Numbered from the stretch's first letter, positions 21,801 through 33,119 are shown. The stretch is DNA of 64,000 nt from Glandiceps talaboti (GCF_964340395.1 NC_135562.1:22805173-22869172), one strand, 5' to 3'. Program-made: numbers and translations. The notes: a model not told the origin generated them from the sequence alone.

Positions 21801-22249
21801 CGAAATGAAATACTTTAAGATTTACTGGCTCTAAAATCTGTTCCTCCATTGACCTGAACATGTGGAATTGTGCACAAACATATCAATTTAGGACACTTTG
21901 AAATAATATGTGGCAAACACTTTGACTGAAAGTGTCTGTCACAGCCTGTGTCTAGATATTGGATATTCAATGTCCATGTATATAGTTAGTCTAGTTCCTA
22001 TATATGTTTGTACATCTAATGTATGATAACTACAATCATCTCCATTAGATGTCCCAAATTGATATATGGTTGAGATCAATTGTTCAATGTAGGGTAAAAA
22101 CTAAATTCTTTTAGTGTAGGGTGGGGTGAGAGGAGGTCTTTTAAAATGAAATCTGTTTTGTACCCCAATACAAACAATTCTAAAAATCTCAGATTGAAAA
22201 ATGGGAAAAAATTTGTTATGCATGGCACTAAAATACATTTATTGTGCAT
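21801..22249. other. Spacer between LINE and next element
   Basis: About 450 bp of AT-rich sequence without coding signal or repeat unit. Confidence 0.4.
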
Positions 22250-22258
22250 ATAAAAGAG
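22250..22258. repeat. 9-bp target-site duplication, left
   Basis: ATAAAAGAG precedes the TAGACTCGACAGTCGC end and recurs without mismatch at 24821-24829. Confidence 0.88.
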
Positions 22259-22410
22259 TAGACTCGACAGTCGCTCGCGCCTTTTTTCCTACGTTTTATC
22301 TAAACTCCGATCCGGCGCAACACTAGTATAATCGCAAACTGATATTGAGGGCCAAAGGCCCGAATGGTCGAGGGCCGAAGGCCCGAGCGACTGTTTTCCC
22401 TTGCCGCGCC
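22259..22410 (+). repeat. Terminal inverted repeat, left
   Basis: It pairs with 24680-24820. Relative to the right copy it has an extra block of about 15 bp (AAAGGCCCGAATGGTCG). It is GC- and CpG-rich compared with the surroundings. Confidence 0.88.
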
Positions 22411-22535
22411 CTCATGCGATAACAATAGGGACATTCAGTTTGTAGACTATTTGACATTTAGGTCATAGTTCATAAGGCTGGTCAATCAAAATGAACATGG
22501 TGTAGTCACCAAGCAAGTCAACATATCGAGACACA

Positions 22536-22695
22536 TTGGAGAAACTTGGATACTCACACTTGAAAGACTTTCAGCGAATAATTATAGATGCCTATGTCTC
22601 TGGGAAAGATGTTTTCGTTAGTGTACTGACAGGAAGTGGCAAGTCCATAGCCTATGAAGCCCGGGCTATGAAGTCTCTCCGATCGTTCTCGATAC
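22536..22695 (+). pseudogene. RecQ-like helicase fragment captured by transposon
   Basis: From ATG 22536 the frame reads MEKLGYSHLKDFQRIIIDAY, VSGKDVFVSVLTGSGKS, then IAYE. RecQ helicases start their ATPase core with a Q-motif (L-K-x-x-Q) followed by G-x-D-x-x-x-x-x-PTGxGKS and a short Leu/Tyr block. Walker A is kept as LTGSGKS with the Pro lost. The match stops after about 40 residues, where a 64-bp tandem duplication begins and throws the frame. No helicase motifs II-VI follow. A genomic source elsewhere is expected. No functional enzyme could be made from this piece. Confidence 0.7.
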
Positions 22696-22764
22696 AGCTG
22701 TGGCAAGTCCATAGCCTATGAAGCCCGGGCTATGAAGTCGCTCCGATCGTTCTCGATACAGCTA
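22637..22764. repeat. 64-bp tandem duplication in helicase fragment
   Basis: TGGCAAGTCCATAGCCTATG starts copies at 22637 and 22701 with one difference. Each copy includes the palindrome-like GAAGCCCGGGCTATG. Since 64 is not a multiple of 3, the duplication shifts the frame. Confidence 0.9.
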
Positions 22765-24679
22765 ACAACGTCTGCAACATCATTGTCCTAGTAGTATCCC
22801 CATTGATACAATGATAAGCGCTAATATAATCCCGTATATAAACGGTGAAGGCCCTTTTATTTGTGGTAATTTTGCTAAACAATAGGGAAGTGGTAACAAC
22901 TTAGCGATGGCTCCTGCTAAACTGCAGTTATGCACGTGTTCCGACCATTGACATATCTACCTACCGTAATGTGACCTAGTCATTATGAATATATGACGTA
23001 TGTAATTACTGCATGCGTCTTCAATAAGAATGGAAATCTGAGGTACATTTCTCGAAATTACTTTCGGTCAGACGTCAGAAAAGTTATGCCGAACAACACC
23101 TCGACCGCCTCTCTCTGATCTTTGGTGACAATAATTGACATCTTTAAAACTCATCATGACTGCAAGTTCAGACTGACGTACTGTTCTAAACTCTGACTGC
23201 ACAGTTTATAACATGTTAGTACTTTGTACCACAGACAACTTGTCTGTGGTTTTACCATCATTTCACATCCATTTATATACACAACCACCCTTGCACCCTT
23301 GGTGTACGTGATCCATTGCTATGAAGTGCTGATAGATAGAACTTCTGTCAGTGTCACGTCTGTAGCCCCTGTTCGTATGATCGTGGCGTTGACTATCATA
23401 AAATTTCAATGATATTTTCAATGGCCAATAAAGTAGGAAGTGTGCCATATGTCGAAAGAAGAAGAGTTGCCCTACGATTATCCATTAATTAGCATTGTTC
23501 TAATTTACAACACAGTATTTGTAAAATACAAACTACCTGGAAGTATATAAACTACGAGTTTATATTGTCTCGATTTTGTATCATACAGTAATAGTATCGC
23601 ATTTCTTTTGAAAATGGTTTCAAATTCAATTTTGAATACAACGAGATTCGCATTGTTTGAATATGTAACAATAAAATGTTCACAGTGTAACAAAAACTTC
23701 AACTAAGTAAAGGAGTCTGAAGTTCGGTATGGTATTGGGTATTTTTACTCGTGATTGCCTGTACTGATCTTTCTTCAACTGTAAAATTTAACAAATCAGA
23801 TGACCATGAAATGCTAATACATTGTTGTCTGACGTGCTTCAATTTATTGGGGTCACCCTATTTTTTTTCTTCTGTTTTTCATTATCCGGCCGACCCAAAG
23901 TTTCACCCCCCCCCCCTGACATCAACAACAAAAATCACATAAAAAGAAAATATCAAGGAAAAGGCACAACAAACTGTCATATCATATAGCATCGTGATAA
24001 AGATTACGTAAATTGACTCCTCAATCGGAATCTGAAATAATGGGGTGCAATAGCTTTAGGTATATATAGACTCAGTACTCTGAGGAGGCACTAGTTGAAG
24101 ACGTGTCGGATCGGAGCACGATCTCCGTGCCGTGGTAAATATGGAGGCACTTTTCTGTTTTTGTTTCAGGTAGAACGTCTACCATTTGCACATTTGAATA
24201 TTATCTACGCCTCACTATCACACATTTTATATATGAATTTTATTACTATATAATATGCTAGCTGCAGTCGAGGGAAGGTAAAAAGGGTGTCCAAAACATC
24301 TATTGCTTGAGTGGAGTGTCGGTCGGAGTTGGTACACCGACTTCCGTAGCACTCTCTCGCTACCATTAATTACCACTGTAACAGCTAGCTGCTAAACAAA
24401 AGGCAATAGACTAGTGAGCATGACAGTGTATCGGGCGTCGAGGTCGTCAACGATGTCATTTACTAATCTTAATAAAATGCGCAGTTTCAAGCTTTAACAA
24501 AGAAAGATAGGAAAGCAAAAAGTACTTGATTATGACCATCAAAATGCATTTACGAAGACAAAATTCCGCTGTAGTTTACGTGTGTTGAATGTTGAGTGAC
24601 CTTACATTGAACTGTATGCAAATCATATGATATATAGAGAAACGCCCCATTAAATGACGTCACATCATGAATAAGTAAT

Positions 24680-24820
24680 AGCAAGGGAGATGCGGCAAGG
24701 GACAACAGTCGCTCGGGCCTTCGGCCCTCGATATCAGTTTGCGATTAGACTAGTGTTGCGCCGGATCGGAGTTTAGATAAAACGGAGGAAAAAAAGGCGC
24801 AAGCGACTGTCGACAGTCTA
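24680..24820 (-). repeat. Terminal inverted repeat, right
   Basis: Reverse complement of the left terminal repeat, ending GACAGTCTA directly before the 9-bp duplication. Confidence 0.88.
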
Positions 24821-24829
24821 ATAAAAGAG
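24821..24829. repeat. 9-bp target-site duplication, right
   Basis: ATAAAAGAG, identical to 22250-22258. Confidence 0.88.
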
Positions 24830-25710
24830 CTATTTTACATACTGGCTTTATGTATTCATAGCACTACATAGTACAACATACTGATTTGAAATTGATTGTG
24901 CTGTGTACAACAATTTTACCAATTTAGTTAGAAGGGGATGGGGAAGGGGTTAATTCTGAGTCCTTTCTAAAAGAATAAGTTTTTTTACCTACTGATCTCA
25001 CCCCTAATGTGTTGATTTATCATACATGTACAAACTATTGAACTGTTCCTTGGCATAGCTATAGTACGAACTACATGTCTTATCAAAATTACTTTTCTGT
25101 GTTTGTGTTTCACTTCTTCTCTGCTACCTGTGACCATCACCAAGTTTAATGCATGTCACCAGGCTACATGTGAAACCTTTTGTCTTGCTATTGTTTTACA
25201 CCATAAACTACCAAGAAAGAAATATATTCCAAGGTGAACACAATATTAATCGGATTCTCAGAGAATATATATTATGTGAATGACTGATAAACAAAGTTAT
25301 AAACACAGACTTGTTTGATGATGATCTAGTAAAGGGCTATACTTACTCTGGCCAGGACTTCTATAGTACTGACAGGATGCAAAGTTAGGAGGAAAATTAG
25401 ATTTTACATCTCCCCAGGAATATCTAGTATCCACATTGAGTGCCATGACTGTATACTGTGAGTAACATTTTCTCAGCAGATCATAATATTACATTTCCTT
25501 GGTATTAGAATGTATTTATTTTCAAGGCTATCATGTTGCCAGCAATATACTGGAGAACATAGACAATAGTAAGTGAATTGAATTAGTAATCTAGTTTAGA
25601 AACTGCTGTAGTACAGAAAACATTTTGACATTTTTTAATTTCTATTTTGAAACCAATGACATTTATCACATTTCATTATTCAAAAATTGGTTAAAATTAG
25701 CAGTGTGGTC
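24830..25710. other. Intronic, nothing identified
   Basis: Mixed AT-rich sequence. I looked here for the missing KSR exons (RHEN...FMGA and the hinge to alphaE) and did not find them. Confidence 0.4.
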
Positions 25711-25718
25711 AATGAAAA

Positions 25719-25767
25719 GACTCAAAACACCACCCCCACCCACCTCCCCATAGTGGTGTTTTGAGTC
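25719..25767. other. Perfect 15-bp hairpin
   Basis: GACTCAAAACACCAC at 25719-25733 is the exact reverse complement of 25753-25767, with a 19-base C-rich loop. It could be an RNA hairpin or the footprint of a small inverted-repeat element. The stem is shorter than a typical microRNA precursor. Confidence 0.7.
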
Positions 25768-26305
25768 AGTGCCATGATTAAACTGAACAATTATGAAGAG
25801 GACAAACAAGTGCCTTGAGGAGTGCAAACGTGTACATGTATGGAAAGCCGCAGTTGTGTTAAGTCTAAAGAAAACAATATATTGACTATATGATGTGAAC
25901 ATATCTTTATATGATGCAAACAATTCATTATATGATGCAAGTACATCATTATGTGTGACAGTTATTAACATGGGTTTACAAGTATATTAACTCCATTTAT
26001 AATATTGTACTTGATAATTAGCTGAATTATATATTAATAGTTCACTCAATCTAAGAGATATCATAAAACTTTTGGTTACTAAACCATGAATATTGTGTAC
26101 ATCCGTGAACAGACAATCATACTTTTCATAGGGTTCCTATCTAAAGAGCTTTATACATGTGAAGCAATGGATATTGGTTAGCAATTTACCAGATACACTT
26201 AAAATTACTGAAAATGTAACATGTAAAAATAAAATTAACTATGCAGTGTGCAGTATTATGCTTTGAGAATAGTGTCTTTTGCAAGAACAAAAAGAGTGTT
26301 TCCTG

Positions 26306-26466
26306 TCAAGAGATGGGGGGGGGGGGGGGTCATTGTGTTTTTTATTTGTCAGAGGGGGAGGGGGTGGATTGTTTTGTGGATGAATTGCAGGGGGGGGGGT
26401 CACTATTTTTAAGTACAACATGAACAAAAAGTCACTGGCCCACCTCCAGGTGTAAAAACTGATCGC
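26306..26466. repeat. Poly-G repeat end, reverse copy of 16170-16256
   Basis: There are G-runs at 26314-26329 and 26391-26400 and a GA/G-rich run at 26353-26364, ending with AAAAACTGATCGCTCAC. That end is the reverse complement of the flank of the G-runs at 16170. It represents the same repeat family in the opposite orientation. Confidence 0.6.
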
Positions 26467-26904
26467 TCACTACACTCACATATAAACTGCAGTCAACAAA
26501 ATGTGTCTAAAAATCCTGATTTATTCTGGATCTAGAAAATGTTAGCAGAATGTGTTCACTGGTTGACAGTGCTATCATATTTGCCTTGCCACGAAACACT
26601 AGAAATCAGGTTTCTTTCAAACAAAGGAGACTATAAAATGCAATGAACATGGCCCTCACTTCTGTCCAAAAGCTGTTTCTGAACAGTGTTGTTTAGTGGC
26701 CAAACTACATGATCTTTGTCTTGTGTAATAACCAGGTATAATGTGGAGGAACATAATGTAAGCTAATGAAAATGAAATTCTCAGCCCCTGGAAATTAATG
26801 ACCTTTTCTTGCTTTAATAGCTAGACCTGTTAATCTCAATTGGAGATCATTGTTATGTTGTACCTTGTTGAAAAGCTTACGAATTGATGATGTTGTCTTT
26901 ACAG

Positions 26905-27032
26905 AGTATGGGATATTTCCATGCATGTGACATTGTACATAAGGACTTACAATCCAAAACAAACTTTCTAGAAAACAGAGACAAAGCAGTCATTACAGAT
27001 TCCGGTGACACAAAGCCATGTGAAACAGACAG
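26905..27032 (+). pseudogene. KSR-like kinase exon, catalytic loop region
   Basis: A 128-base exon lies between GTCTTTACAG and GTGAGTAG. In phase 0 it gives SMGYFHACDIVHKDLQSKTN, FLENRDKAVITDSGDTK and a short tail. KSR pseudokinases are recognised by HKDL where Raf and other kinases have HRDL, preceded by GMGYLHA; both features are here. Two residues kept even in KSR are changed. The metal-binding Asn of KSKN is Thr, and DFG is DSG. An insertion precedes AVITD. Catalytic function is excluded. KSR normally scaffolds Raf-MEK-ERK signalling at the membrane and dimerises with Raf; this piece alone cannot. The exon ends in phase 2. Confidence 0.8.
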
Positions 27033-28440
27033 GTGAGTAGTTTATCAATACACACTGGACTAAAGCTTTGAAAATAAAAGATATGCATAATTGTTAGATT
27101 GGCACTATATGTCATTGGATGCATGGTGAGGTAACCACAATTCTATTTGGCAATATAGCATTGCAAACATACTGATGAATTTCCTATGCTGCCATTACAT
27201 AACACTCTGAATAACCTACATGTACACCCACTGAAAGAGTTGTGAAAATAATTTATACATCTGTGGAAATGCCAGCTTGTAAGCAAATGTAAAGGGGAAG
27301 AGAAGTCCAGGTTTACAGAAATAAAACTATGACTGTATAATTTATGCATAATCATGTGTCATTATATAACTAAAATTAAGTAAACTTTTAACATAATGTA
27401 CCTTGCAGACTTGAGCCTTTGAAGATGCATAAAATATTAAAAAGTAAAAAATTGCCATATTTTAATAGTCACAACATAAAAACATTTTACATGTGACTAA
27501 AATGGCTGCAACTTCAAGACCTGATACCAAGGAATATAATATTTTTGCCACACACTTGAGTTTCTAACATTCTGGTAACTCTTTCAGGCTTTATGCATTA
27601 GTTGAGAAAGTAATCATTCTGAAATTTCAAACCATTCCTGGATATCCTTTTGACAATGAAATTCCTGAAAATTGCTGAAAACTCGTGGAAATTAAAGTTT
27701 GGTGCCATTTCAGTGTGTTTTATATTCTCCTATTTGTTATAACAAATACTTCATGATAATCACTGAGTCTATTATTTGTCACCTTCCTTGCAGATGCCAT
27801 AATTTTTTCTTCAAGCTTAAAGGCTATATCCGACAAATTTTGAAATCCCTGAAGAAGGTTTTGGGGGATCTATGTTGGTAGTGGGTCAAAATAGAACAAG
27901 AAGGTAGACTTATATCTTTTACTATACAAATAAGGGGTTCAGTGGTGCTATAGTCATGTTGTGGTGTCTGTCCATCAGTCTTGTTTGTGAGTGTGTGCAA
28001 CCGCCATGCCAATGGTTTTGATATTTGGTGGTGATGTTCCCTTTGGTGTGTCTAATTGGGAAATTGTTGAAACCAAATTGATTGGACCAGAGGTGTGCGT
28101 TTTGGGTAAAAAAAAAATGTATAGAGAATCAAAACTTGCAGTCTCAGTAAAAGAGTAAAAGTTATAGTTTTATTGATGTCATGAAATCATGAAATCTTTT
28201 ATAACGACTTTGCTGGATAGGCATGTGAATAAACATTAAACAACGACAAGACCCCACCCATAGCAACAGTCAAATAATGGTGCATATTGCATAATAGGTG
28301 TAATAATATGTATTGGCATGTGGATAAACATTTTTTTGAATATCACAAAGTTTATAGCTATGCTACTATCCCAGTAGCGCTATGATTAGCTGACACATTT
28401 ACAAACTTCTCATGTCATTCTGAAAACTCCAAATTTTTGA
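27033..28440. other. Intronic, dispersed-repeat traces
   Basis: No exon was recognised. The part from about 27960 (AACCGCCATGCCAATGGTTTTG) through 28300 (AGCAACAGTCAAATAATGGTG) belongs to a dispersed family. Related phrases recur near 31920-31970, 35690-35720 and 43040-43170. Confidence 0.45.
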
Positions 28441-28444
28441 AGAT

Positions 28445-28620
28445 ATACATTTAATCAACATCACATGCAAAATGTAGAAAACCAGGTCTATTTCTTTGTT
28501 ATACATTTAATCAACATCACATGCAAAATGTAGGAAACCAGGTCTTATTCCTTTGTTATACATTTAATCAACATCACATGCAAAATGTAGGAAACCAGGT
28601 CTTATTCCTTTGTTATACAT
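28445..28620. repeat. 57-bp tandem repeat, three copies
   Basis: ATACATTTAATCAACATCAC begins copies at 28445, 28501 and 28558. A partial fourth starts at 28615. The last two are nearly identical. Confidence 0.92.
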
Positions 28621-28629
28621 TTTAAAGAG

Positions 28630-29990
28630 TTTGAGAATTACAATTTCCACATTTTATGTGTGAAATACCCAGCCGGTCACTGTGATCAATACAAGACTGT
28701 AATGACACGGGATACCATTTCCTACTATTCAAAGGTCATTCCCTTCTTTCTAAATATATCGCTACATTTTTTCCTGTCTAAATAACTACATATATTGCCA
28801 AATTGAGTGGAATTTAACACTTTTTAGGAAAAAATGATCTGCCAAGCTCTTTCACTTCTGTACTGAAGCAAGTTCAGCATGGCCAAGAGGGCCACCAGTT
28901 ATAACTTTTGAAGTACAAACATCCATATTTATTTATTTATTTATTTATTCATGATTGATCTAAAAATTACAATGACTTATTTTATTAATCTATCATTTTA
29001 TTTCTCCATAACCTTAGTTTGATACACATTACAGTTTGTGGACTTCACAATATGTAAACAGAAATTTATATAAAAGAAATTTAATAAATTAAATGCATAT
29101 AGAAAACGAAAACAAGTATTGTAGTAAAATTTCTGTCCCAATTCTGATTCTAATTTCTGCTAAGAAACACTGAAAGATATCAACAGACTGAAGCCTGCCA
29201 GCATCTTTATGTAGAAGCAAGATCTTATAATTGCAAACATGGCTACTATGACAGAAATGTTTACTTGTTTACTCTGATTTCCTTGAACACATTAAAGGCT
29301 GGCCATCATTATCAATATTGTCTGGTTCAGCTCATAAAATAGAAAGGCTTCAATCTGTTTCCAGAAAGATTTTACCCTTTTGCAATCAATAAAAATATTG
29401 GAAAGGTCGTTTTCATGTCATTACAAATGCTGCACTTACTGTTTTGTGTAATTTTCCATCTACATAAATTGAAACCATGAGAAGTATTTATTAGTTGTTA
29501 CCAATTTGTTTAAAATCAGGTCTCCATTTAGTCACATAACATAGTGTATTTGGAGGGATACAAGTCTTCTACAAAGATTTGTTTTGTCAGGTTTAGAAGT
29601 TCAAAAAAATTGAAAAAATAATTTTTCAGGACCCCTAAAAATCGATTCTGGTACAAAACACATTGAGGAGGTATGTTATCTTTTCAACTGCTAAGGACCA
29701 TTTTACCACACAAAGTAAACTGCCAAGTTTCCCATTAATATTATATATTTTCAATTGATATTTTCTTATCAATAGCAATGCTTTATCCCCTTATTAACGG
29801 GATCAGTTGAAAAGTATGGCCCAAGTGATTAAATTGGTTGCTTAGCTGGGCCACATTGTACTGTCATACAAGTCAGCATGTGTTTTCCAGGAATTGATCC
29901 ACAAACCTTTAGTTTTGCCAACATTTAGAGTTAGGCCTGCCACACTGCTAATTTAACTTATTAACAATATTTATCACATCAGTAGTGAAA
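28630..29990. other. Intronic/intergenic, nothing identified
   Basis: A short (TTTA)n run lies at 28928-28950. No exon, element end or array was recognised. Confidence 0.4.
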
Positions 29991-29999
29991 GTGTCACCA

Positions 30000-30790
30000 G
30001 ACACCAATATGATATATGTAGTTTCATCAACCACCTGTGAAATATACATAAGTCTAAGTAGTGTCATCAACCACCTGTGAAATATATGTCAGTATGTCAA
30101 AGTAGTGTCGTCAACCATCTGTGAAATATACGTATGTCAAAGTAGTATCATCAGCCTTCTGTGAAATATACGTATGTCTAAGTAGCGTCATCAACCATCT
30201 GTGAAATATACGTATGTCAAAGTAGTATCATCAGCCACGTATGTCTAAGTAGCGTCATCAACCTTCTGTGAAATATACGTATGTCTAAGTAGTATTATCA
30301 ACCATCTGAAATATACGTATGTCAAAGTAGTATCAGCCTTCTGTGAAATATACGTATGTCTAAGTAGTGTTATCAACCATCTGTGAAATATACGTATGTC
30401 TAAGTAGTATTATCAACCATCTGTGAAATATACGTATGTCTAAGTAGTATTATCAACCATCTGTGAAATATACGTATGTCAAAGTAGTATCATCAGCCTT
30501 CTGTGAAATATACGTATGTCTAAGTAGTGTCATCAACCATCTGTGAAATATACGTATGTCTAAGTAGTATCATCAGCCTTCTGTGAAATATACGTATGTC
30601 TAAGTAGTGTCATCAACCATCTGTGAAATATACGTATGTCTAAGTAGTATCATCAGCCTTCTGTGAAATATACGTATGTCTAAGTAGTATCATCAGCCTT
30701 CTGTGAAATATACGTATGTCTAAGTAGTGTCATCAACCATCTGTGAAATATACGTATGTCTAAGTAGTATCATCAACCACCTGTAGATGT
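30000..30790. repeat. 40-bp minisatellite, first block
   Basis: The unit CATCAACCATCTGTGAAATA plus TACGTATGTCTAAGTAGTGT is repeated about 19 times. Two variants (CAACCATCTG and CAGCCTTCTG) partly alternate, making an 80-bp dimer in places. Each unit holds TACGTA, a SnaBI-type palindrome. Confidence 0.95.
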
Positions 30791-31132
30791 TGCAGCCTTA
30801 TAATACTTAATGTTCTGTGCAATGCCTTATATATCTAGAGAGTCACATGTTTATAGTTCTACATGCCCATTTAGTTCCAATATACTATTGCAGGTTACTC
30901 ACCATACACTAGAATCATCTGTCTGTTGCCACACCGATTTCAAAGCCACAATGTCCACAATCCAAATAAAGTATCAAATGAGAAAACCATAAGTTTAATT
31001 GATGAAATCAAATATAACAACTTCTAGAAACTATTCTAATGTCCTACAATTATTGGTAAGTCTAGATTCGTCCGCTGTCGATTCACAGTCAATATTGGTT
31101 GTTTTCACTGAATGTAATACCTGTTTCCACAG

Positions 31133-31174
31133 CGTCTTAAATGATAATCCAACAAGTCATTCACAGTCTTCGAG
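31133..31174 (+). CDS. Candidate small exon, Ser/Asn-rich
   Basis: The acceptor CTGTTTCCACAG and donor CGAG|GTAATG enclose 42 bases. The only open frame starts after one base, as required by the phase-2 end of the KSR-like exon at 27032, and reads VLNDNPTSHSQSS, ending in phase 2. The acceptor is strong. The exon lies in the unique island between two blocks of the same 40-bp satellite. No homology was recognised. Confidence 0.3.
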
Positions 31175-31264
31175 GTAATGAAGTCACATAGCCTTTGTTA
31201 TATCTGGTCTAGCTGAGCCTTGTAATATTGTAACATAACATAATGTATTTGAGGGGTACATGTC

Positions 31265-31710
31265 TAAGTAGGGGGTGGTGAAATATACGTATGTCTAAGT
31301 AGCGTCATCAACCATCTGTGAAATATATGTCAAAGTAGTGTCATCAACCTTCTGTGAAATATACGTATGTCTAAGTAGTATTATCAACCACCTGTGAAAT
31401 ATACGTATGTCAAAGTAGTGTCATCAACCACCTGTGAAATATACGTATGTTTAAGTAGTATTATCAACCACATGTGAAAGATACATATGTCTAAGTAGTA
31501 TTATCAACCATCTGTGAAATATACGTATGTCTAAGTAGCGTCATCAACCATCTGTGAAAGATACGTATGTCTAAGTAGTGTTATCAACCATCTGTGAAAT
31601 ATACGCATGTCTAAGTAGTGTCATCAACCACCTGTGAAATATACGTATGTCAAAGTAGTGTCATCAACCACATGTGAAATACTTATGTCTAATTAGTGTC
31701 ATCAACCATT
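31265..31710. repeat. 40-bp minisatellite, second block
   Basis: The same unit as 30000-30790, about 10 more diverged copies, after a 480-bp unique interval. The interval contains the candidate exon at 31133-31174. Confidence 0.93.
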
Positions 31711-32099
31711 AATGCCACTTGAATTACCCCTCATTGAACATTCTCTAATTTCAAGCACAAAGTGAATGAATGGTTCATGGTAAAGTCTGGCTGTCTACAT
31801 GTCTGTCTTGTTGATGATGCAGGTGATTTTGGTCTCAAGCTACTGGGGATGAAATTGGTAATGATTCTAAAATTGATCATCTGTAAATTTTGAGTGGGTT
31901 ATACTTACATAAGTGGCCCTAGCAACCATTGCCATGCCCTAAGCAACAGTCAAAGGGTTTATTGCAAATATAACAACAGGGATGGGTATAGGCATTTGGT
32001 GAAATGTTAGGATAACTCAATGTTGATGTACTTATTTCACTGGGCAAGTTATGTGTGTCTTTCTACAATACAACATACGGGTGAAAGTGTCAGTCTGCC

Positions 32100-32310
32100 T
32101 GGATGTGTGTAAACAACTTAAAAGTCAAATACAAGGGTTGTTGGTGGTTGAGTGGTAAAACCACTTGCCTCTTACCACTGCAGTCAGGGTTCGAACCCAT
32201 CATTCAGGGTTTGATTCAATTTACCACACTGAAAGTAAGAAGAGTGTCGTTCAGTTTGACTCTACCGAACAACTCAGGTTTCCCCTGGTACTCAGTGGTT
32301 TAATTGGGTA
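32100..32310 (+). mobile_element. tRNA-derived SINE
   Basis: The tRNA-like part runs 32136-32207. It has an A-box-like TGGTTGAGTGGTAAAACCAC and a B-box GGTTCGAACCC. The acceptor stem does not pair and no CCA-adjacent end is present, so it is not a working tRNA gene. The flank GGATGTGTGTAAACAACTTA is shared with the copy at 52527, which shows it is a repeat family. RNA polymerase III would start at the tRNA-like head. Confidence 0.7.
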
Positions 32311-32639
32311 AAAAAATGGTAAAAAATGTGATGTTTGGTCAAAAAACATATTAACTCAATAACGACATGACAGATTATTCTGAGATTTGATGGGAACATT
32401 CTTAAGGATGTATTCCACAAATATTGAACAGATTGAGCTGAAATTTATTGGGGATGCATCTGGGTATGTGTAGATGAAAATGTTCTTTAAAATAAAATAA
32501 AATTGACAGGGAGTTTCTTTTTGGCACTGTATTTGTAATTGTGTTCATAACACTTAAAACTTTGTAAATGTACCCAGATTGTGACTGGCATTTAAATACA
32601 TTTATAAACAAGTACAATCATGTATTTTGAGCCCTCGAA

Positions 32640-32895
32640 GTGACCATGGTTGCATTTCTGCAAGTGGACACTTAGACAGCAAGGCCGGCAACATGACCAC
32701 AGGGTGACCATGGTTGCATTTCTGCAAGTGGACACCGAGACAGCAAGGCTGGCAACATGACCACAGGGTGACCATGGTTGCATTTCTGCAAGTGGACACT
32801 TAGACAGCAAGGCCGGCAACATGACCACAGGGTGACCATGGTTGCATTTCTGCAAGTGGACACCGAGACAGCAAGGCCGGCAACATGACCAGATG
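32640..32895. repeat. 64-bp tandem repeat, four copies
   Basis: GTGACCATGGTTGCATTTCT begins copies at 32640, 32704, 32768 and 32832. Alternate copies are more alike (CACTTAGACAG versus CACCGAGACAG), which implies growth by 128-bp duplication. Copy B keeps only two units at 38484-38610. Confidence 0.95.
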
Positions 32896-33119
32896 GCCAA
32901 TTGGCACAACAAGGTTGCATATACAGCACATATGTGTGTGACCCTTGATACTGTTTGTGCAAGACTCTCATCAACCAAGACATTTTTTGGAGTTAGGCGC
33001 CAAGCTCACATGCTTAATGAAGACTCAGAAATACATCACATTTATACCATTTTTTAGGAGAGAAAGGTGGGTTGGGGGCTTTGGAGGCGCGATGGGGTGG
33101 GGGGTTGGAAGTTGTGTAA

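Larger units (their letters stand above)
22259..24820. mobile_element. 2.56-kb MULE-like element with long inverted ends
   Basis: The first about 150 bp (22259-22410) and the last about 140 bp (24680-24820) are inverted copies with few differences, including CGACAGTCGC, a GATCCGGCGCAACACTAGT block and GGGCCGAAGGCCCGAGCGAC. A perfect 9-bp duplication flanks them. Long inverted ends with 9-bp duplications are characteristic of Mutator-like elements. No transposase is present. The inside carries a RecQ-like helicase fragment, so the copy resembles a Pack-MULE, meaning a non-autonomous element that has acquired host gene sequence. The interior from 22770 to 24670 shows no other recognisable coding unit. 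Confidence 0.85.

Noticed and set aside
32136-32207. tRNA gene
   Set aside because: A- and B-box are present, but the acceptor stem does not pair, the flanks are shared with another copy and no mature 3' end fits. It is a SINE head.
32592-32983. Minus-strand Cys-rich repeat frames (WSCCRPCCLSVHLQKCNHGH)
   Set aside because: Overlapping frames on the 64-bp repeat; several frames are open at once and copy B has lost units.
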